A DNA stretch of 64,000 bases from Alteromonadales bacterium alter-6D02 (GCA_002835545.1 PIZK01000014.1:1-64000), one strand, 5' to 3'. Counted from the first letter of the stretch, positions 25,429 through 35,845 are shown. Notes: generated by a model not told the origin, from the sequence alone. Numbers and translations are program-made.

Positions 25429-27117
25429 ATGGACGCATCATTTTGGAACGGAAAGCGCGCTCCTGGCATAAAAGATACTATAGATGTCTCACAATATGAG
25501 ACCGTCATTGATGTTATAGAGCATGCTTTTAAAGCCTACCCCCAACGTCCCGCATTTACAGGCTTAGGGCATACTCTCACATTCCAAGACATTGACTTTT
25601 TAAGTGCTTCTTTTGCTCACTACTTACAACAACATACTAATTTAAAGCCTGGTGACTCCATTGCGATTCAGATGCCTAATGTGTTGCAATACCCTATCGC
25701 CATGTATGGCGCGTTACGCGCAGGGTTACGTGTAGTCAATACAAACCCGCTTTATACCGAATCAGAAATGTTGCATCAGTTTAATGATGCAGATGTCAAA
25801 GCACTACTATGCATGGATGTTTTTGCAAAATCTGTACAGAATATTCTGCCTCAAACCAATATCTCAACAGTCATCGTCACTAGCCTTGCCGATATGTTGC
25901 CCACAATGAAACGCGTTGCTATTAATGCAGCAGTCAAATACATCAAGAAGATGGTTCCCTCTTATTCATTACCAAACGCTCATTCATTCCGGCATATTAT
26001 TCAACAACACTATAATAAAGAGTTTGAGCCAACCCACATGAAGGGAAGTGATGACACTATTGTCTTGCAATATACGGGCGGTACAACAGGTGTCTCAAAA
26101 GGTGCTGAATTAACGAATCGCAACTTAGTTGCCAACATGCTCCAAGCAGCAACAATGCTAGAACAAGAGGATAATCAGGGCAATCGTTTAATTAACTTAG
26201 CCAACGCGAGTGCTGTTGCCCCCTTGCCGCTTTATCATATCTATTCTTTTACTGTTCATTTAATGGCATTTTTCCATCTAGGAATGCACAGTGTTTTAAT
26301 TGCAAATCCTCGTGACACAGACGCCTTTATTAAAGCAATGAAACCTTGGCAGCTGACTGGTTTTATTGGTTTGAATACCCTTTTTGTTTCTCTAATGGCT
26401 AACCCAAAATTCAAGACGTTGGATTTTAGTAAAATGAAGTTTACTCTCTCAGGCGGTACCGCACTGCATGAAGATACAGCTATTCGTTGGAAAGAAATGA
26501 CCGGTTCAAGTATCTCAGAAGCTTACGGGCTTACAGAAACCTCTCCAGCCGTCACAATGAATCCACTAAATGGTCATGAAAAACTTGGTACAGTGGGTCA
26601 AGCCCTACAAGAAACAGCCGTCATGTGTATTGATGACAACGAGAATGAAGTCGCTCTTGGCGAACGTGGTGAGCTTTGTATCCGAGGGCCACAGGTTATG
26701 AAAGGTTATTGGCAACAAGAGCAAGCAACCAAAGACGCTTTTACGAAAGATGGCCTATGGTTTAAGACAGGAGATGTTGCAGTTATCGACGAGCAAGGCT
26801 ATGTGTCTATCGTTGACCGTATCAAAGATATGATCTTAGTATCAGGATTCAATGTATACCCGAATGAAATTGAAGACGTCTTATCCACTCACCCAGAAAT
26901 AGAGAACTGCGCAGCAATAGGTGTTCCAGATGATCATAGTGGTGAAACCGTAAAAGTATTCATTATTGCAAAAGGTGATAAACAATTAAGTATTGATGAA
27001 GTAAAAGATTTTTGCCGCAAAAAGCTCACAGCCTATAAATTACCTCGTCAATTAGAATATCGTAATACGCTACCGATGACTCCTGTAGGTAAAATTTTAC
27101 GTCGCGAGTTAAGGTGA
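25429..27117 (+). CDS. fadD: long-chain acyl-CoA synthetase (AMP-forming)
   Basis: Activates fatty acids to acyl-CoA via an acyl-adenylate for beta-oxidation. The 562-residue product carries the ANL-family motifs YTGGTTGVSKGA, YGLTETSP, GELCIRGPQVMKGYW, WFKTGDVA, the hinge region VDRIKDMILVSGFNVYPNEIE and the catalytic lysine in PVGKILRR. AGGAGA precedes the ATG. It is cotranscribed with the TetR gene. FadD is the best match; other long/medium-chain CoA ligases of the same family cannot be excluded without a search. Confidence 0.88.
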   Translation: MDASFWNGKRAPGIKDTIDVSQYETVIDVIEHAFKAYPQRPAFTGLGHTLTFQDIDFLSASFAHYLQQHTNLKPGDSIAIQMPNVLQYPIAMYGALRAGLRVVNTNPLYTESEMLHQFNDADVKALLCMDVFAKSVQNILPQTNISTVIVTSLADMLPTMKRVAINAAVKYIKKMVPSYSLPNAHSFRHIIQQHYNKEFEPTHMKGSDDTIVLQYTGGTTGVSKGAELTNRNLVANMLQAATMLEQEDNQGNRLINLANASAVAPLPLYHIYSFTVHLMAFFHLGMHSVLIANPRDTDAFIKAMKPWQLTGFIGLNTLFVSLMANPKFKTLDFSKMKFTLSGGTALHEDTAIRWKEMTGSSISEAYGLTETSPAVTMNPLNGHEKLGTVGQALQETAVMCIDDNENEVALGERGELCIRGPQVMKGYWQQEQATKDAFTKDGLWFKTGDVAVIDEQGYVSIVDRIKDMILVSGFNVYPNEIEDVLSTHPEIENCAAIGVPDDHSGETVKVFIIAKGDKQLSIDEVKDFCRKKLTAYKLPRQLEYRNTLPMTPVGKILRRELR

Positions 27118-27136
27118 TATTTTAATCTCAATCGAT

Positions 27137-27171
27137 AAAAACGGCTTTGATTATAAATCAAAGCCGTTTTT
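27137..27171. terminator. bidirectional terminator between fadD and the PstS-like gene
   Basis: A 16-bp stem (27137-27152 with 27156-27171; core acggctttgatt/aatcaaagccgt) with terminal A/T runs on both sides serves the two convergent genes. Confidence 0.9.
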
Positions 27172-27187
27172 CTTTATCTAAAACCTA

Positions 27188-27634
27188 TTAATTAGTTTTA
27201 TAGATAACTTTTATTCCCTGAGGTAAAGGGGTGCCTTCAACGACAAAGCTGATTGTTCCTGGGTTCGCTAAGATATAATCAAATATATCTTGTTGCTTTG
27301 GTAGTTCGAGAGGCGCTTTTCCACGGCCAGAGAAATTCACTTGAGCCCAAAACGAACGAATCCTAGAGTCCGTTAGTCCGATAACTTTAGCATTAAATAA
27401 ACCTCGAATAGCAGTATGGTTAGGCATAACAACAGCTTGTGCCGCTATACCGCTATCCAAATCGACTTTTAGCCCCAGATAGGTCTTTTTTATCTGGGAT
27501 AAAGTAAAATGATGCTTTTCGTTAGATTGGCTGATAACCCAAATATTAGTCGAGCTTAATAGCTGCGCATTAGCGCTTAATGGACTGACAGCGATAAGGA
27601 TTAATAGAGTGATAAATAATGTTAACTTTTTCAT
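27188..27634 (-). CDS. small PstS-like periplasmic binding protein, copy A
   Basis: A 148-residue exported protein (signal peptide ending near SANAQ) of the phosphate-binding-protein-like superfamily, but half the length of PstS. It has a QIKKTYLG segment, RIRSFWAQVNFSGRGKAPLE (the family FW...F.G.G..P pattern) and a terminal GIKVIYK strand. Its start overlaps the upstream porin-like gene stop (TAATG), so the two are translationally coupled. A paralogue (47244-47672) is likewise coupled to a paralogous porin and then to a diguanylate cyclase. No ABC permease or ATPase is near, so a sensing or accessory role is more likely than transport. Confidence 0.75.
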   Translation of the reverse strand: MKKLTLFITLLILIAVSPLSANAQLLSSTNIWVISQSNEKHHFTLSQIKKTYLGLKVDLDSGIAAQAVVMPNHTAIRGLFNAKVIGLTDSRIRSFWAQVNFSGRGKAPLELPKQQDIFDYILANPGTISFVVEGTPLPQGIKVIYKTN

Positions 27635-28815
27635 TAGAATACCCACTCTATACCAATCAAGCCTAAAATAGAGTCAGGTTGATAGGGGGATGAATACTTT
27701 TCCATTGTTGTAAAATTTAACTCGGCTTTTAATGCAACATGCTCAGTAAGATCGTTGCGAACGCCTAGTATTAAGCTTTCCTGATCTTTTATAACAAGTT
27801 GCCCTAAAATCATCTGATACAGCCCAGCGATTGGCTGTAACTCAGGTATAGGGCTAAACTCAACTTCTATGGGCGATAGTGTGTCATCACGTTTCGCATA
27901 GGTTAAGTGGAACAAATAGTCAGCAAACACATAGCCAGCACTGATATAGTAGCCTTCACGGTGAGGAATCCACGCAAGATCATGAGTTAACCTGATCCAC
28001 TCACCTTTTAAAAAATAGTCAAATTTATCATAGCTAAAGCCGACCTGATAATATTCCAATGTATCCGCGATAACAAAAGTTTGAGCTAATTCATCAAAGC
28101 CAGCCTGTTGAAACTGCATTTGAGCAAAAGCAAAGACCGGGTCGTCAATATCAAAGTCTGCAGTCGAGTAGCCAGCCCTTACGGTGAGGTCTTCAAACTC
28201 TAATGAAAAGAATAAACTCGCTGCGTCTCTGATTTCAGTAAGATAACTGCGATCTTCAAATGCTAATTCATCCTTAAATTGACCAAAAGTCCCCTCAATA
28301 GAAAAAGTAGCGTCAGGGAATGTTGCTCTATACGTAGCTGCCAACCCATCGATATGAGAGAACATAAATGACGCATAAACTTCATTGGGTGGTTTAAGCC
28401 AATGGTAACTGTATCCTACATTTTGCACATCACTATAATTAAAGAATGCGGTGCGTTGCCGACCAAGTTTAAAACTCCAAGGCGAGTCTGGTTGATATGA
28501 TAAGTACAACCACTCCAAGCCTGAATTCTTTTTGTCGGCAAAACTGCCAACCAATTGGGCTGTGACAGACAATGAGTTTGTTAATGCTAAATCCCCCTGG
28601 ATACCCAGTAAACTATCTGGTGTAAAATCTAAGGATTGGTCGTACTCAACAAGCTTATCATTTGCTTGGCCAGCAATGACTCGAGCAAAACCTGAGAACT
28701 CAATCTGGCGTTCTGTTGAGGGTTTTGCTTGAACAGGAAAAGAAAGAATAAGCAACGCTAAAAAACAATACAAAAAAACAAGAATAGGTGAGACCAGCCC
28801 CCTGTATTTATTCAT
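27634..28815 (-). CDS. porin-like outer-membrane beta-barrel protein, copy A
   Basis: A 393-residue exported protein (signal peptide to about PVQA, residue 30) rich in alternating aromatic strands and ending in WVF, the C-terminal aromatic typical of outer-membrane barrels. It shares with the protein at 46015-47244 the N-terminal FSGF strand, a DSLLG segment and PPNEVY followed by a S.IDG motif. ATG 28815 has AAGGT nine bases upstream and is preferred over ATG 28824. It forms a coupled pair with the PstS-like gene. Ligand or pore specificity is unknown. Confidence 0.72.
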   Translation of the reverse strand: MNKYRGLVSPILVFLYCFLALLILSFPVQAKPSTERQIEFSGFARVIAGQANDKLVEYDQSLDFTPDSLLGIQGDLALTNSLSVTAQLVGSFADKKNSGLEWLYLSYQPDSPWSFKLGRQRTAFFNYSDVQNVGYSYHWLKPPNEVYASFMFSHIDGLAATYRATFPDATFSIEGTFGQFKDELAFEDRSYLTEIRDAASLFFSLEFEDLTVRAGYSTADFDIDDPVFAFAQMQFQQAGFDELAQTFVIADTLEYYQVGFSYDKFDYFLKGEWIRLTHDLAWIPHREGYYISAGYVFADYLFHLTYAKRDDTLSPIEVEFSPIPELQPIAGLYQMILGQLVIKDQESLILGVRNDLTEHVALKAELNFTTMEKYSSPYQPDSILGLIGIEWVF

Positions 28816-29249
28816 TTTTACCATACCTTAAGCGTTGGTTAGGAAGAAATTACTTGCGCTAGATTACCATAATTAACAGTTTTTTAAAGAACCTTATGAT
28901 AGAAGCCTATATGAATATAATCTAAAAATAGGCATCCTTTCACTCATAACTTTCAAACTGTTTTATAGCAGGAGCTTTCTAGGCTTATTATTTAATAACT
29001 TTAGCAAATATTACCCTTTCATCTAGTTTTTTTCATTTCTATTTGCAGATAAAATTGAATCTAAGTTGTAAAATAGTATGATATCTATCATTCAATGTGC
29101 CGATCGCTAGGCTATTCAGGTTTAACGTAATAATAATTACAATAATCATTAACCTTTAGTCGAATTTAGCACAGGTTTACCGTCTTTTTCGTCCAGACGT
29201 GTTATTTTATTACACAATCTGTACAAGCAATAAAACATTCATAAGCTCG
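28816..29249. other. intergenic region, no gene seen
   Basis: About 430 A+T-rich bases between the porin-like gene (minus) and icd (plus). I find no open frame of worthwhile length. A short hairpin-capable segment (gcctat...ataggc, about 28905-28933) is present. Promoters for both divergent genes must lie here and in the adjoining 29250-29315 segment. Confidence 0.6.
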
Positions 29250-29278
29250 TTGCAAGCATTGCACAACTTAGCTATACA
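29250..29278 (+). promoter_or_regulatory. sigma70 promoter of icd
   Basis: TTGCAA (29250-29255), a 17-base spacer and TATACA (29273-29278) match the sigma70 consensus at ten of twelve positions or nearly so, placing the transcript start near 29285 and a leader of about 30 bases. A small palindrome tgcaa-gca-ttgca (29251-29263) overlaps the -35 element and could be an operator. Confidence 0.6.
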
Positions 29279-29315
29279 CGGCTTATGACTTTAGCCACCA
29301 GACTAGGGAAACAAA

Positions 29316-31538
29316 ATGTCTAACAAAAATACCATTTATTACACAATGACCGATGAAGCGCCCGCGCTAGCCACCTGCTCACTTTTACCAATTTTTAGAA
29401 CATTCACTTCAGCTGCAGAAATTGATGTAAAATTGAGTGATATTTCATTGAGCGCTCGTGTACTAGCCGGATTCAACGACAGATTAAAAGAAGAACAACG
29501 TGTTGAAGACGGTTTAGCATTTTTAGGTCAGCTTACTCAAGACGAAAACGCTAATATCGTAAAATTACCAAACATCAGTGCCTCTCTACCTCAATTAAAA
29601 GCATGTATCGCAGAACTTCAAGAGCAAGGTTACGATCTTCCTGAATTCCCTGAAACACCAGCAAACGCTGAAGAAGAAGAAGTAAAGTCGCGTTATGCAA
29701 AAGTGTTAGGTAGTGCTGTAAACCCGGTACTTCGTGAAGGTAACTCAGACCGTCGTGCTCCACCGGCAGTAAAAGCTTACGTAAAAAAATTCCCACACTC
29801 AATGGGCGAATGGAGCATGGCTTCACGCTCTCACGCAGATTTCATGCGTGGCGGCGATTTCTTCTCAAGCGAGAAGTCTGTCACTGTCGATAAAGCAACA
29901 ACAGTACGTATTGAATATGTAGACCCTGCTGGCAACGTTGAAGTTAAAAAAGAAGTTGCACTAGAGAAAGACGAAGTAATCGACGGCATGTTCATGAGCA
30001 GCAAAGCCCTTCGCGACTTCTTCGAACAATCACTCAATGATTGTCGTGATAACGGTGTAATGTGGTCTCTGCACGTTAAAGCAACAATGATGAAAGTTTC
30101 GCACCCTATCGTATTCGGTCATGCGGTATCAGTTTTCTACAAAGATGCTTTTGAAAAGCACGCTGAAACATTTGAAAAGTTAGGTGTTAACCCGAACAAT
30201 GGTTTAGCTGATATCTACGACAAGATCCAAGCAGTACCTCGTACTTTACGCGAGCAAATCGAGCGTGACATTCAAGCTTGTTATACATCTCGCCCAGAAA
30301 TGGCAATGGTTGATTCTGTTAAAGGCATCTCTAACCTACACGTACCAAGTGACGTAATCGTTGATGCATCTATGCCAGCAATGATCCGAAATGCTGGTCA
30401 AATGTGGGGCCCAGATGGTAACCCGAAAGATACTAAAGCAGTAATGCCTGAAAGTACTTACGCACGTATTTACCAAGAAATGATCAACTTCTGTAAGACG
30501 CACGGTGCATTTGATCCAACAACGATGGGTACAGTGCCTAACGTTGGTCTGATGGCTAAGAAAGCGGAAGAGTACGGTTCACACGATAAGACTTATGAAA
30601 TTGAAGCAGCAGGCATCATGCGTATCGTTGATCAAGACGGTACCTTATTAATGCAGCACAATGTTGAGAAAGGCGATATCTGGCGTGCATGTCAAACTAA
30701 AGATGCTCCAGTACGTGACTGGGTCAAGCTTGGTGTAACTCGTGCTCGCCAATCAAACACACCTGCAATCTTCTGGTTAGATCCAGAACGTGCTCATGAT
30801 ATGCAACTACTCAAAAAAGTAGATAAGTATTTAGAAGAGCATGACCTAACAGGTTTAGAAATCTACAAAATGGATTACGTACAAGCAATCCGTTTCTCTA
30901 TGGAACGTCAACGTCGTGGCTTAGATACTATCTCTGTCACTGGTAACGTTTTACGTGACTACCTAACTGACCTATTCCCAATTATGGAATTAGGAACTTC
31001 AGCTAAGATGCTATCAATCGTACCTATGCTAACAGGCGGTGGTATGTACGAAACAGGTGCAGGCGGTTCAGCACCTCGCCACGTACAACAAGTCACTGAA
31101 GAAAACCACTTACGTTGGGATTCTTTAGGTGAGTTTATGGCTATGGCTGTATCACTTGAAGACATGGGCATTAAGCAAGGTAACGCACGTGCAACTATTT
31201 TATCTAAAACATTAGATGACGCGACAACTGAGTTATTACAAAATAATAAGTCACCATCACGTCGCACTGGTGAATTAGATAACCGTGGAAGCCACTTCTA
31301 CTTAGCACTATACTGGGCTAAAGCATTATCAACGCAAACTGAAGATAGCGAATTAGCAGCTAAATTTACAACGCTAGCTAAAGAGCTAAGCGATAATGAA
31401 GAGAAGATTCTAGCAGAGCTAAGCGCAGTTCAAGGACAAGCAACTGAGCCAGGTGGTTACTACCACCCAGATTCAGCAAAAGTTAAAGAAATCATGCGCC
31501 CAAGTGCAACACTAAACGCTGCACTAAGTAACAAATAA
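29316..31538 (+). CDS. icd: monomeric NADP-dependent isocitrate dehydrogenase
   Basis: Converts isocitrate to 2-oxoglutarate and CO2 with NADP+ in the TCA cycle. The 740-residue length and sequence ([24 protein letters not shown] start, [51 protein letters not shown]) identify the monomeric IDH family, as in Azotobacter and the cold-active IDH-II of Colwellia, rather than the dimeric E. coli type. AGGGA precedes the ATG. It is a single-gene unit with its own promoter and terminator. Confidence 0.96.
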   Translation: MSNKNTIYYTMTDEAPALATCSLLPIFRTFTSAAEIDVKLSDISLSARVLAGFNDRLKEEQRVEDGLAFLGQLTQDENANIVKLPNISASLPQLKACIAELQEQGYDLPEFPETPANAEEEEVKSRYAKVLGSAVNPVLREGNSDRRAPPAVKAYVKKFPHSMGEWSMASRSHADFMRGGDFFSSEKSVTVDKATTVRIEYVDPAGNVEVKKEVALEKDEVIDGMFMSSKALRDFFEQSLNDCRDNGVMWSLHVKATMMKVSHPIVFGHAVSVFYKDAFEKHAETFEKLGVNPNNGLADIYDKIQAVPRTLREQIERDIQACYTSRPEMAMVDSVKGISNLHVPSDVIVDASMPAMIRNAGQMWGPDGNPKDTKAVMPESTYARIYQEMINFCKTHGAFDPTTMGTVPNVGLMAKKAEEYGSHDKTYEIEAAGIMRIVDQDGTLLMQHNVEKGDIWRACQTKDAPVRDWVKLGVTRARQSNTPAIFWLDPERAHDMQLLKKVDKYLEEHDLTGLEIYKMDYVQAIRFSMERQRRGLDTISVTGNVLRDYLTDLFPIMELGTSAKMLSIVPMLTGGGMYETGAGGSAPRHVQQVTEENHLRWDSLGEFMAMAVSLEDMGIKQGNARATILSKTLDDATTELLQNNKSPSRRTGELDNRGSHFYLALYWAKALSTQTEDSELAAKFTTLAKELSDNEEKILAELSAVQGQATEPGGYYHPDSAKVKEIMRPSATLNAALSNK

Positions 31539-31565
31539 TAAGCGATAACTGATTACTACATTGTT

Positions 31566-31597
31566 AAAAGCCCGCGGTGAGAATTGCGGGCTTTTTT
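31566..31597 (+). terminator. terminator of icd
   Basis: A 10-bp stem (aaaagcccgc/gcgggctttt) with a 10-base loop is followed by further T. It lies 27 bases after the stop codon. Confidence 0.92.
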
Positions 31598-31610
31598 ATA
31601 GGGAATACAT

Positions 31611-31961
31611 ATGAAATTAAATCAACTCATTGAATTAATCAATGACAAGCCAACAGCGGTTGAGTTTTCACTAGTGATGGATGTTATTAATGACAACTAT
31701 CATTACACTGCAACAGACTTCACTAATGGTGATATTAAAAATCAAGCAGGTACTAATGAAGGGTCGTGTAAAATCTTTGCTTTCGCACAATTAAATGCTT
31801 TAACAACTGAACAGACTTTGGCATGCTTTGGCGATTACTACCGCAAAGATGTGTTAGAAAATCCCCACGGACAAGATCACTTAAACATTCGAAACTTTAT
31901 CCAACATGGGTGGGCAGGGATCTCTTTCAAGGCACCAGCACTAGCAGTGATAAGCGAATAA
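31611..31961 (+). CDS. HopJ-type family protein
   Basis: A 116-residue soluble protein matching the HopJ family: F..VM.VI..NY.Y, F.NG...N.AG.NEGSCKIFAFA, CFG.YYR.DVL..P.G.DH.NIRNF...GW.GI.F. HopJ was named as a type III effector of Pseudomonas syringae, but homologues are widespread in marine bacteria that have no link to plant infection, and no secretion signal or type III genes occur here. A housekeeping role is more likely; function is unknown. AGGGA precedes the ATG, directly after the icd terminator. Confidence 0.85.
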   Translation: MKLNQLIELINDKPTAVEFSLVMDVINDNYHYTATDFTNGDIKNQAGTNEGSCKIFAFAQLNALTTEQTLACFGDYYRKDVLENPHGQDHLNIRNFIQHGWAGISFKAPALAVISE

Positions 31962-32060
31962 AGTATGATAAGCCAAAGTATTCGAGTTAATGATTAGGAT
32001 AATTTGGCTTTCGTTCTTGGGCAATGAGTGTTGATAGTATTATGGTATCAGCCAATAACA

Positions 32061-32318
32061 TCAATTTAGATAAAGTTTATCTCGAATAAGGGAAGCTGAG
32101 ACCCAAGTAAACAACATCGCGATTACAGCTAAAAGCAATGCTGCTCCTTTGCTATAGGTGGTAAATATAATAAAACAAGTAACCATAATTAAAGCGATAA
32201 ATATCGACCAAACCACAACCTTCAACAGTTTCTGAGGAAGAATAAGGTTTGTCTGGCTAATAATATAAGTTGCAACACTCGCTAGTGCGAGTAAGAGAAA
32301 AATCATTTCAACTTCCAT
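32061..32318 (-). CDS. orphan DUF3325-like small membrane protein
   Basis: An 85-residue protein with three predicted helices. It resembles the first gene of the iron operon (5927-6250) along most of its length: KVVVWSIFI versus KVVTWPVFI, then TTYSKGAALLL versus GTYSPTASILL, then MLFTWVSASL versus MLFWISVVL. AAGGA lies ten bases upstream of the ATG. It has no DUF3649 or PepSY partner and no obvious Fur box, so it looks like a stand-alone paralogue with unknown function. Confidence 0.65.
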   Translation of the reverse strand: MEVEMIFLLLALASVATYIISQTNLILPQKLLKVVVWSIFIALIMVTCFIIFTTYSKGAALLLAVIAMLFTWVSASLIRDKLYLN

Positions 32319-32419
32319 GTCTATTTAATCCTTTTATTTAATCATTCACTGAGCATAGTAAAGGCACAATAAAAACGCAACAAAATAACCAACAAAAAAT
32401 ATAATGTAACACTTTAGGG

Positions 32420-35400
32420 CTACTTCGAAGTAACATCCCCCAAACGCGGTTCAAAAACTTGCCGCTCAAAGTCTTCAATAAGCATAGGCTTACCAAACAA
32501 ATATCCTTGCCCCAGGTCGCAACCTAACTTAACTAACGCCTCCAACTGCTCAGCGGTTTCTACGCCTTCCGCTAATACTTTTAGTTTCAGCGCGTGCCCC
32601 ATTGATACAGCAGCGGCCACCAACTTAGCATCAGCCTCATCAAGACAAATATCATCAACAAAGTCTTTATCTATTTTCAACGTATCAAATGGGTACTTCC
32701 TCAAATAACTCAATGATGAATAACCCGTACCAAAGTCATCCATCGCAATACTAATCCCAAGATCATTTAAACCATGAAGTGTTGATGAAACATCACCGTA
32801 GCCACTAATTAATACCCCCTCGGTGATCTCAAGCTCTATCGCACTAGATGGCAAATTAACTTGTGTTAGCAAGGTCTGAACTTCTTTAAGTAACAAGCCT
32901 TCTCTAAATTGAAGTGGAGAAACATTGATTGATACGCGCAAGTGTTCAAAGCCTTGGCTGCGCCACCTCGCCAATGCTGCTGATGCAGTTCTTAAAACGA
33001 AAGAACCTATGTCTACAATAAGACCCGTTTGCTCAGCAATTGGAATAAACTCATCTGGAGTCACATTACCTAATACTGAATTATTCCAACGCAATAACGC
33101 TTCGGCTCCGATCACATCGAGTGTATTTAAGTCGACCAGTGGTTGATAGCACAAAAACAATTCATTCTGTGCTAGTGCTAAGCGGAGTTGTTCTTCAATT
33201 AATACACGTCTTGCTATGTCCAAGTTCATTTGCTCGGTGTAAAAATTGTAAGTATTACGCCCTAACTCTTTAGAGTGATACATTGCAGAATCAGCTTGTC
33301 TTAATAACTCCTGTGGGTTTTGACTATCATCAGGGAAAATAGCAATGCCAATGCTAATTGTTGATACAAACTCTCGTCCACTTATAACAAAAGGAGTCCT
33401 AAATTGTTCTAATAGTTTATCTGCAATAATTGAAAGTTGACTCGGTTCCCCTTCAACATGGACTAAAATAATGAACTCATCTCCACCTAAGCGCCCAACG
33501 ACATCGCTTTCTCGCACTGCATTTTGTAAGCGACAAGACGCCTCAACTAATAACTCATCGCCAGCCGAGTGTCCGAGCGTATCATTCACTTTCTTAAAGT
33601 CATCAAAATCTAAAAATAACACGGCGAGTTTGTGGTTAAGACGCTTGGCCTCAGCTAGCATATGCCTTAAACGATCAAGCGCAAGAAAACGGTTTGGTAA
33701 GCCTGTTAAGTTATCAAAATGAGCCTGCTGAACAATTTTTAACTCTTGTTCCTTTTGTTGAGTGATATCCTGCTTAACCGTCAAATAGTGATTAATATTC
33801 CCATTGCTACTGAAAATTGGAGTGACATTGACAAGTTGCCATAATGATTCGCTATTAGCCTGTTTTATCTCAAGTTCTCCCTGCCATTGCTTACCTTGAG
33901 CTACTGTCTTCCAAATACCTTCATAACCATCCTCAAAGCCCTCATGGGCACTTAACAGTGAAGAACGCCCGCCAATCGCTACCAGTTCATTACCTTCAGC
34001 TCCATCACTCTCAGCAATAAAAGCTTGATTAACATATTCAATAAACCCCTCTTTATCCGTAATCATCACAGAAATGGGACTTTGTTCTAACGCTTGAGTT
34101 AACACAATGGCTCGCTCCTCTGCGAGCTTTTGGGCCGTTAAATCAATATCGATACAATATAATTCAACTTCATTATTTAAATTACGAATTAAGACACGAG
34201 TTGAAAAAACATTAATGTGCTGCTGCTGAGCATTTTGACGAACCACTTCCTCGGCAGCCCCTGCACTTCCCTGATCAAACCACTGTTTCATTCGCAGAGT
34301 CTCTGTTTTCACATAACTCTCAGGAACAATAAGTGATTCAAGCGTATTTCCGATGGCTTGTTGAGAGCTATAACCGTAAAGCGTTTCACTGGCATCATTC
34401 CAAAAGATAACCTCGTGTTCTTTATCATAGCCCTGAACCGCAATTTTAGGCATCGATTCACACAAATGCCTAAAGCGTGTTTCACTCTCTTTCAAGACCT
34501 GTTGAGACTGCTGCCGTTCCGTAATATCTCTAATAAAAACAAAGAATTTACCACCATTATTGGGCCAGTACGTGGCATTAACTTCAACAAAATATGTGCT
34601 GCCATCTTTTCGTCTGTGCTGGGTTGTAAAACGCTGTTCGGCGCCAGCCATGATATAATCAATAATCCCGCTAAGTTCTTGCTCGTTATAACTCGCGTCT
34701 AATTCATTAATACTCATTGTCAGTAGTTCGTCACTGCTATACCCAGACATCTGACAATAAGCCGCATTAGTGTCTGTAATATCGCCATCAATAGAGAGCA
34801 CCCAAAAACCATCAATAGCCGTGTGAATAATACTTCGATGGACGAGTTCACTTTCTTTAATTCGTTCTGCGTCTTGATGCTTAGAGGTAATATCTCTACT
34901 AATGCCCACTAAGCCAAAGACTTCACCGTTTTCGGTTCGTAGTGGTGTTTTCACTGTATCTAATAACACTTTGCGACTATCAGGGTATTCTACCCATTCT
35001 TCATTTGATTGAGTCCCCCCTGCCGCCAACATCAAACGATCTTTTTCTCGAAAGAAATCAGCTAACTCCGGATCAAAGAGATCATGATCTGTTTTCTTTA
35101 TTAAAAAGTCTTCGCTGTGACCGATAAATCCCTCAAACGCTTTATTACAGCCAATGTATTCACTTTCTGAGGTTTTATAAAAAATTAAGTCTGGAATACT
35201 ATCGATTAAGCTTTTTAAAATCCCTTTTTCGCGCGCAAGCAATCGTTTGTTCTCAGCGAGTTCAGCGGCATCATTTCTGCGCTCTTGTTGGCGTTTTAAC
35301 AGCATACCAATGAGTGTAGAGGCTAATGGGAAGATAACTAACAGTGTAGGAGCTATAGAAGCGATGATCTGATAACGCACCGCTTCAGGCATTAAAAACA

Positions 35401-35845
35401 TACACAGCAATACATTAAGTTCAATGACAACACTAAAAAGGTAAAGTGATTTCCAATTAATGTGTTTTATAGAGGGCAAGCACCATTGTTTCGCGATTAA
35501 GCCTAATAACCCGCTCGATAAAATAACCCACGATCCTACATACGCACCTCCGCCGCCTTGGTAGAAACGCATTGCAACTGCCATGGTTATCGCAATTAGG
35601 GTAGGAACGAGGCCAAAATAAAGAGCACAAAGACTGATTAAAACCCATCGGCTATCGAAGAATACACCCGGTCGCAACTCCCAAGGAGTAAGCATGACTG
35701 AGATAGCAATGACCCCAACAAAAAGTCCGGTCGCTAAATCACGCCATTGCTGTTGTTTAATGTTAGCCAGACTAAACGCATCATAAATCACGGTTAACGC
35801 TAACAGAAGTACCACATTATTAAGTAGGGCAGCAAAACTATCCAT
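32420..35845 (-). CDS. 5TM-PAS(x4)-GGDEF-EAL c-di-GMP signalling protein
   Basis: A 1141-residue inner-membrane protein. Order: 5TMR-LYT-type membrane sensor (about 1-190; the RPGVFFDSRWVLISLCALYFG segment is typical), four PAS domains (about 215-330, 335-450, 455-570 and 575-700), GGDEF (about 705-870) with intact RLGGDEF and an RxxD inhibitory site (RESD) five residues upstream, and EAL (about 880-1125) with EALLRW, EITEGVL, DDFGTGYSS, KIDKDF and AEGVET. Both enzymatic halves appear active-site complete, so it may make or degrade c-di-GMP according to PAS and membrane signals. AGG precedes the ATG. It is a single-gene unit. Confidence 0.93.
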   Translation of the reverse strand: MDSFAALLNNVVLLLALTVIYDAFSLANIKQQQWRDLATGLFVGVIAISVMLTPWELRPGVFFDSRWVLISLCALYFGLVPTLIAITMAVAMRFYQGGGGAYVGSWVILSSGLLGLIAKQWCLPSIKHINWKSLYLFSVVIELNVLLCMFLMPEAVRYQIIASIAPTLLVIFPLASTLIGMLLKRQQERRNDAAELAENKRLLAREKGILKSLIDSIPDLIFYKTSESEYIGCNKAFEGFIGHSEDFLIKKTDHDLFDPELADFFREKDRLMLAAGGTQSNEEWVEYPDSRKVLLDTVKTPLRTENGEVFGLVGISRDITSKHQDAERIKESELVHRSIIHTAIDGFWVLSIDGDITDTNAAYCQMSGYSSDELLTMSINELDASYNEQELSGIIDYIMAGAEQRFTTQHRRKDGSTYFVEVNATYWPNNGGKFFVFIRDITERQQSQQVLKESETRFRHLCESMPKIAVQGYDKEHEVIFWNDASETLYGYSSQQAIGNTLESLIVPESYVKTETLRMKQWFDQGSAGAAEEVVRQNAQQQHINVFSTRVLIRNLNNEVELYCIDIDLTAQKLAEERAIVLTQALEQSPISVMITDKEGFIEYVNQAFIAESDGAEGNELVAIGGRSSLLSAHEGFEDGYEGIWKTVAQGKQWQGELEIKQANSESLWQLVNVTPIFSSNGNINHYLTVKQDITQQKEQELKIVQQAHFDNLTGLPNRFLALDRLRHMLAEAKRLNHKLAVLFLDFDDFKKVNDTLGHSAGDELLVEASCRLQNAVRESDVVGRLGGDEFIILVHVEGEPSQLSIIADKLLEQFRTPFVISGREFVSTISIGIAIFPDDSQNPQELLRQADSAMYHSKELGRNTYNFYTEQMNLDIARRVLIEEQLRLALAQNELFLCYQPLVDLNTLDVIGAEALLRWNNSVLGNVTPDEFIPIAEQTGLIVDIGSFVLRTASAALARWRSQGFEHLRVSINVSPLQFREGLLLKEVQTLLTQVNLPSSAIELEITEGVLISGYGDVSSTLHGLNDLGISIAMDDFGTGYSSLSYLRKYPFDTLKIDKDFVDDICLDEADAKLVAAAVSMGHALKLKVLAEGVETAEQLEALVKLGCDLGQGYLFGKPMLIEDFERQVFEPRLGDVTSK

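Noticed and set aside
27188..27634. Phosphate-binding protein of a Pst transporter
   Set aside because: Only about 148 residues, half of PstS, and there are no pst genes; the partner is a porin-like barrel.
31970..32010. Possible terminator after the HopJ-family gene
   Set aside because: An 8-bp stem (aagccaaa/tttggctt) exists but the loop is about 25 bases and the T run is poor.
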